Part shown: positions 63,541 to 64,000 of the stretch, piece after piece
Layout: the number at the start of each line of letters is the position of its first letter
How positions within the stretch are numbered: position 1 is the stretch's first letter
Origin: Sycobia sp. Sy_11
Taxonomy: Eukaryota > Arthropoda > Insecta > Hymenoptera > Epichrysomallidae
Reading direction: 5' to 3'
Length of the DNA: 64,000 nt
Assembly: GCA_018907035.1 (NCBI GenBank)
Contig: JACCIC010000001.1
Coordinates: forward strand, 3,732,501-3,796,500
Program-made: the position numbers and the translations under genes
The notes under the pieces: generated by a model
Database searches by the model: none
The model's input: only the letters and a program-made list of their open reading frames with translations
Told to the model about the DNA's origin: nothing

Positions 63541-64000
63541 CGAGGGTGGTCCCAGAAGTACCTGGCCCAACAAATAAAACTCAAAACTTTTGGAAAAAAA
63601 TATAAATCTTTTTCAATATAATCTCCTTTTAGCTCTATACACTTTTTCCAACGATGTTCAATAAGTTCGATACTCTTTTTATAATAAGCATTGTCAAGCT
63701 TCTCATAATAGCCATTAACTGCCGACATAACCTCTTCATTGTTGGAAAATCTTTGACCACCGAGCCATTTTTTCAAGTCTGGGAACAGAAAATAATCCGA
63801 GGGAGCTAAATCTGGCGAATAGGGTGCATGAGGTAGCAATTAAAACTTTAATTCATTAATTTAGGCGATTGCAATAATGGATGTGTGAGCTGGTGCATTG
63901 TCTTGATGGGTCAACACTTTCTTCTTAGCCAAATACGGCCGTTTTCCCCTGTTTTTTTCGCTCAAACGTTGCAATAAGTTCGCATAATACTCGCCGTTGA
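63541..64000 (-). mobile_element. mariner element, degenerate, cut by window end
   Basis: The terminal repeat CGAGGGTGGTCCCAGAAGTA starts at 63541. Inside, the minus strand encodes the C-terminal half of a mariner transposase: KKVLTHQDNAPAH (second aspartate), two in-frame stops around 63835-63855, then LLPHAPYSPDLAPSDYFLFPDLKKW (third aspartate region, DD34D) and HRWKKCIELKGDYIEK. The terminal repeat and protein differ from the 59-60 kb mariner, so it is a different lineage. The rest lies beyond the window. Stops make this copy inactive. Confidence 0.9.

Noticed and set aside
1..64000. tRNA, rRNA, CRISPR, bacterial operon or phage content
   Set aside because: Looked for tRNA-like arms, regularly spaced direct repeats and bacterial gene packing; none were seen.

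Overview
This window is eukaryotic nuclear DNA, most likely from an insect and probably a hymenopteran. The reasons are split genes with GT-AG introns, YPEL5/TBL3/HMGXB4-type orthologues, mariner, gypsy, Penelope, hAT and I-clade LINE relics, and AT-rich DNA full of long CT/GA and AT microsatellites broken by CpG-dense islands. The insect assignment is inference. No operon, CRISPR array or prokaryotic gene is visible.

Layout: (1) About 1-33 kb is a gene desert or very long intronic region. I found no exon there that I trust. It holds AT-rich DNA, dozens of microsatellites and several CpG-rich islands (about 4.0-4.9, 7.4-7.9, 9.0-9.4, 13.4-14.5, 19.1-19.7, 23.4-23.9, 26.9-28.7 and 29.5-30.9 kb), some with promoter-like or splice-donor-like signals. 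A long inverted-repeat element (foldback/MITE-like) lies at 14.9-15.4 kb. (2) About 33.5-41.1 kb is a graveyard of transposons: an hAT (ZMYM1/DUF4371-like) transposase relic on the minus strand, a gypsy-type RNase H/integrase relic and a Penelope-like reverse transcriptase relic on the plus strand. (3) About 44.0-57.0 kb is the gene-dense core. Two tandem Yippee-like 5 paralogues lie on the minus strand (44.0-44.8 and 47.2-48.1 kb), each with two coding exons split by the same phase-2 intron. An HMGXB4-like HMG-box gene follows on the minus strand (49.9-51.8 kb, 5 exons, 408 aa). A complete 15-exon TBL3/UTP13 gene follows on the plus strand (53.0-57.0 kb, 803 aa), head to head with the HMG-box gene. 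(4) About 57.1-64.0 kb is a second transposon pile: a 281-bp MITE, a gypsy integrase relic, a broken mariner, the 3' half of an I-type LINE, one exon of a serine-protease-like protein whose catalytic serine is replaced by valine, and a second broken mariner running off the window end.

The recognisable host genes are housekeeping or regulatory. TBL3/UTP13 is a small-subunit processome (U3 snoRNP) component for 18S rRNA maturation, HMGXB4 is an HMG-box chromatin/transcription protein, and YPEL5 is a zinc-binding Yippee protein associated with the CTLH/GID E3 ligase. They look like a gene cluster by proximity rather than one pathway. The most interesting signals are the asymmetrically diverged YPEL5 pair, the long palindromic element at 14.9 kb, the TIR-bounded 281-bp element at 57.7 kb, and the protease-homologue exon among transposons. 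I saw no clear undescribed system beyond these. All exon structures were read by hand from splice signals and reading-frame continuity, not from transcripts.
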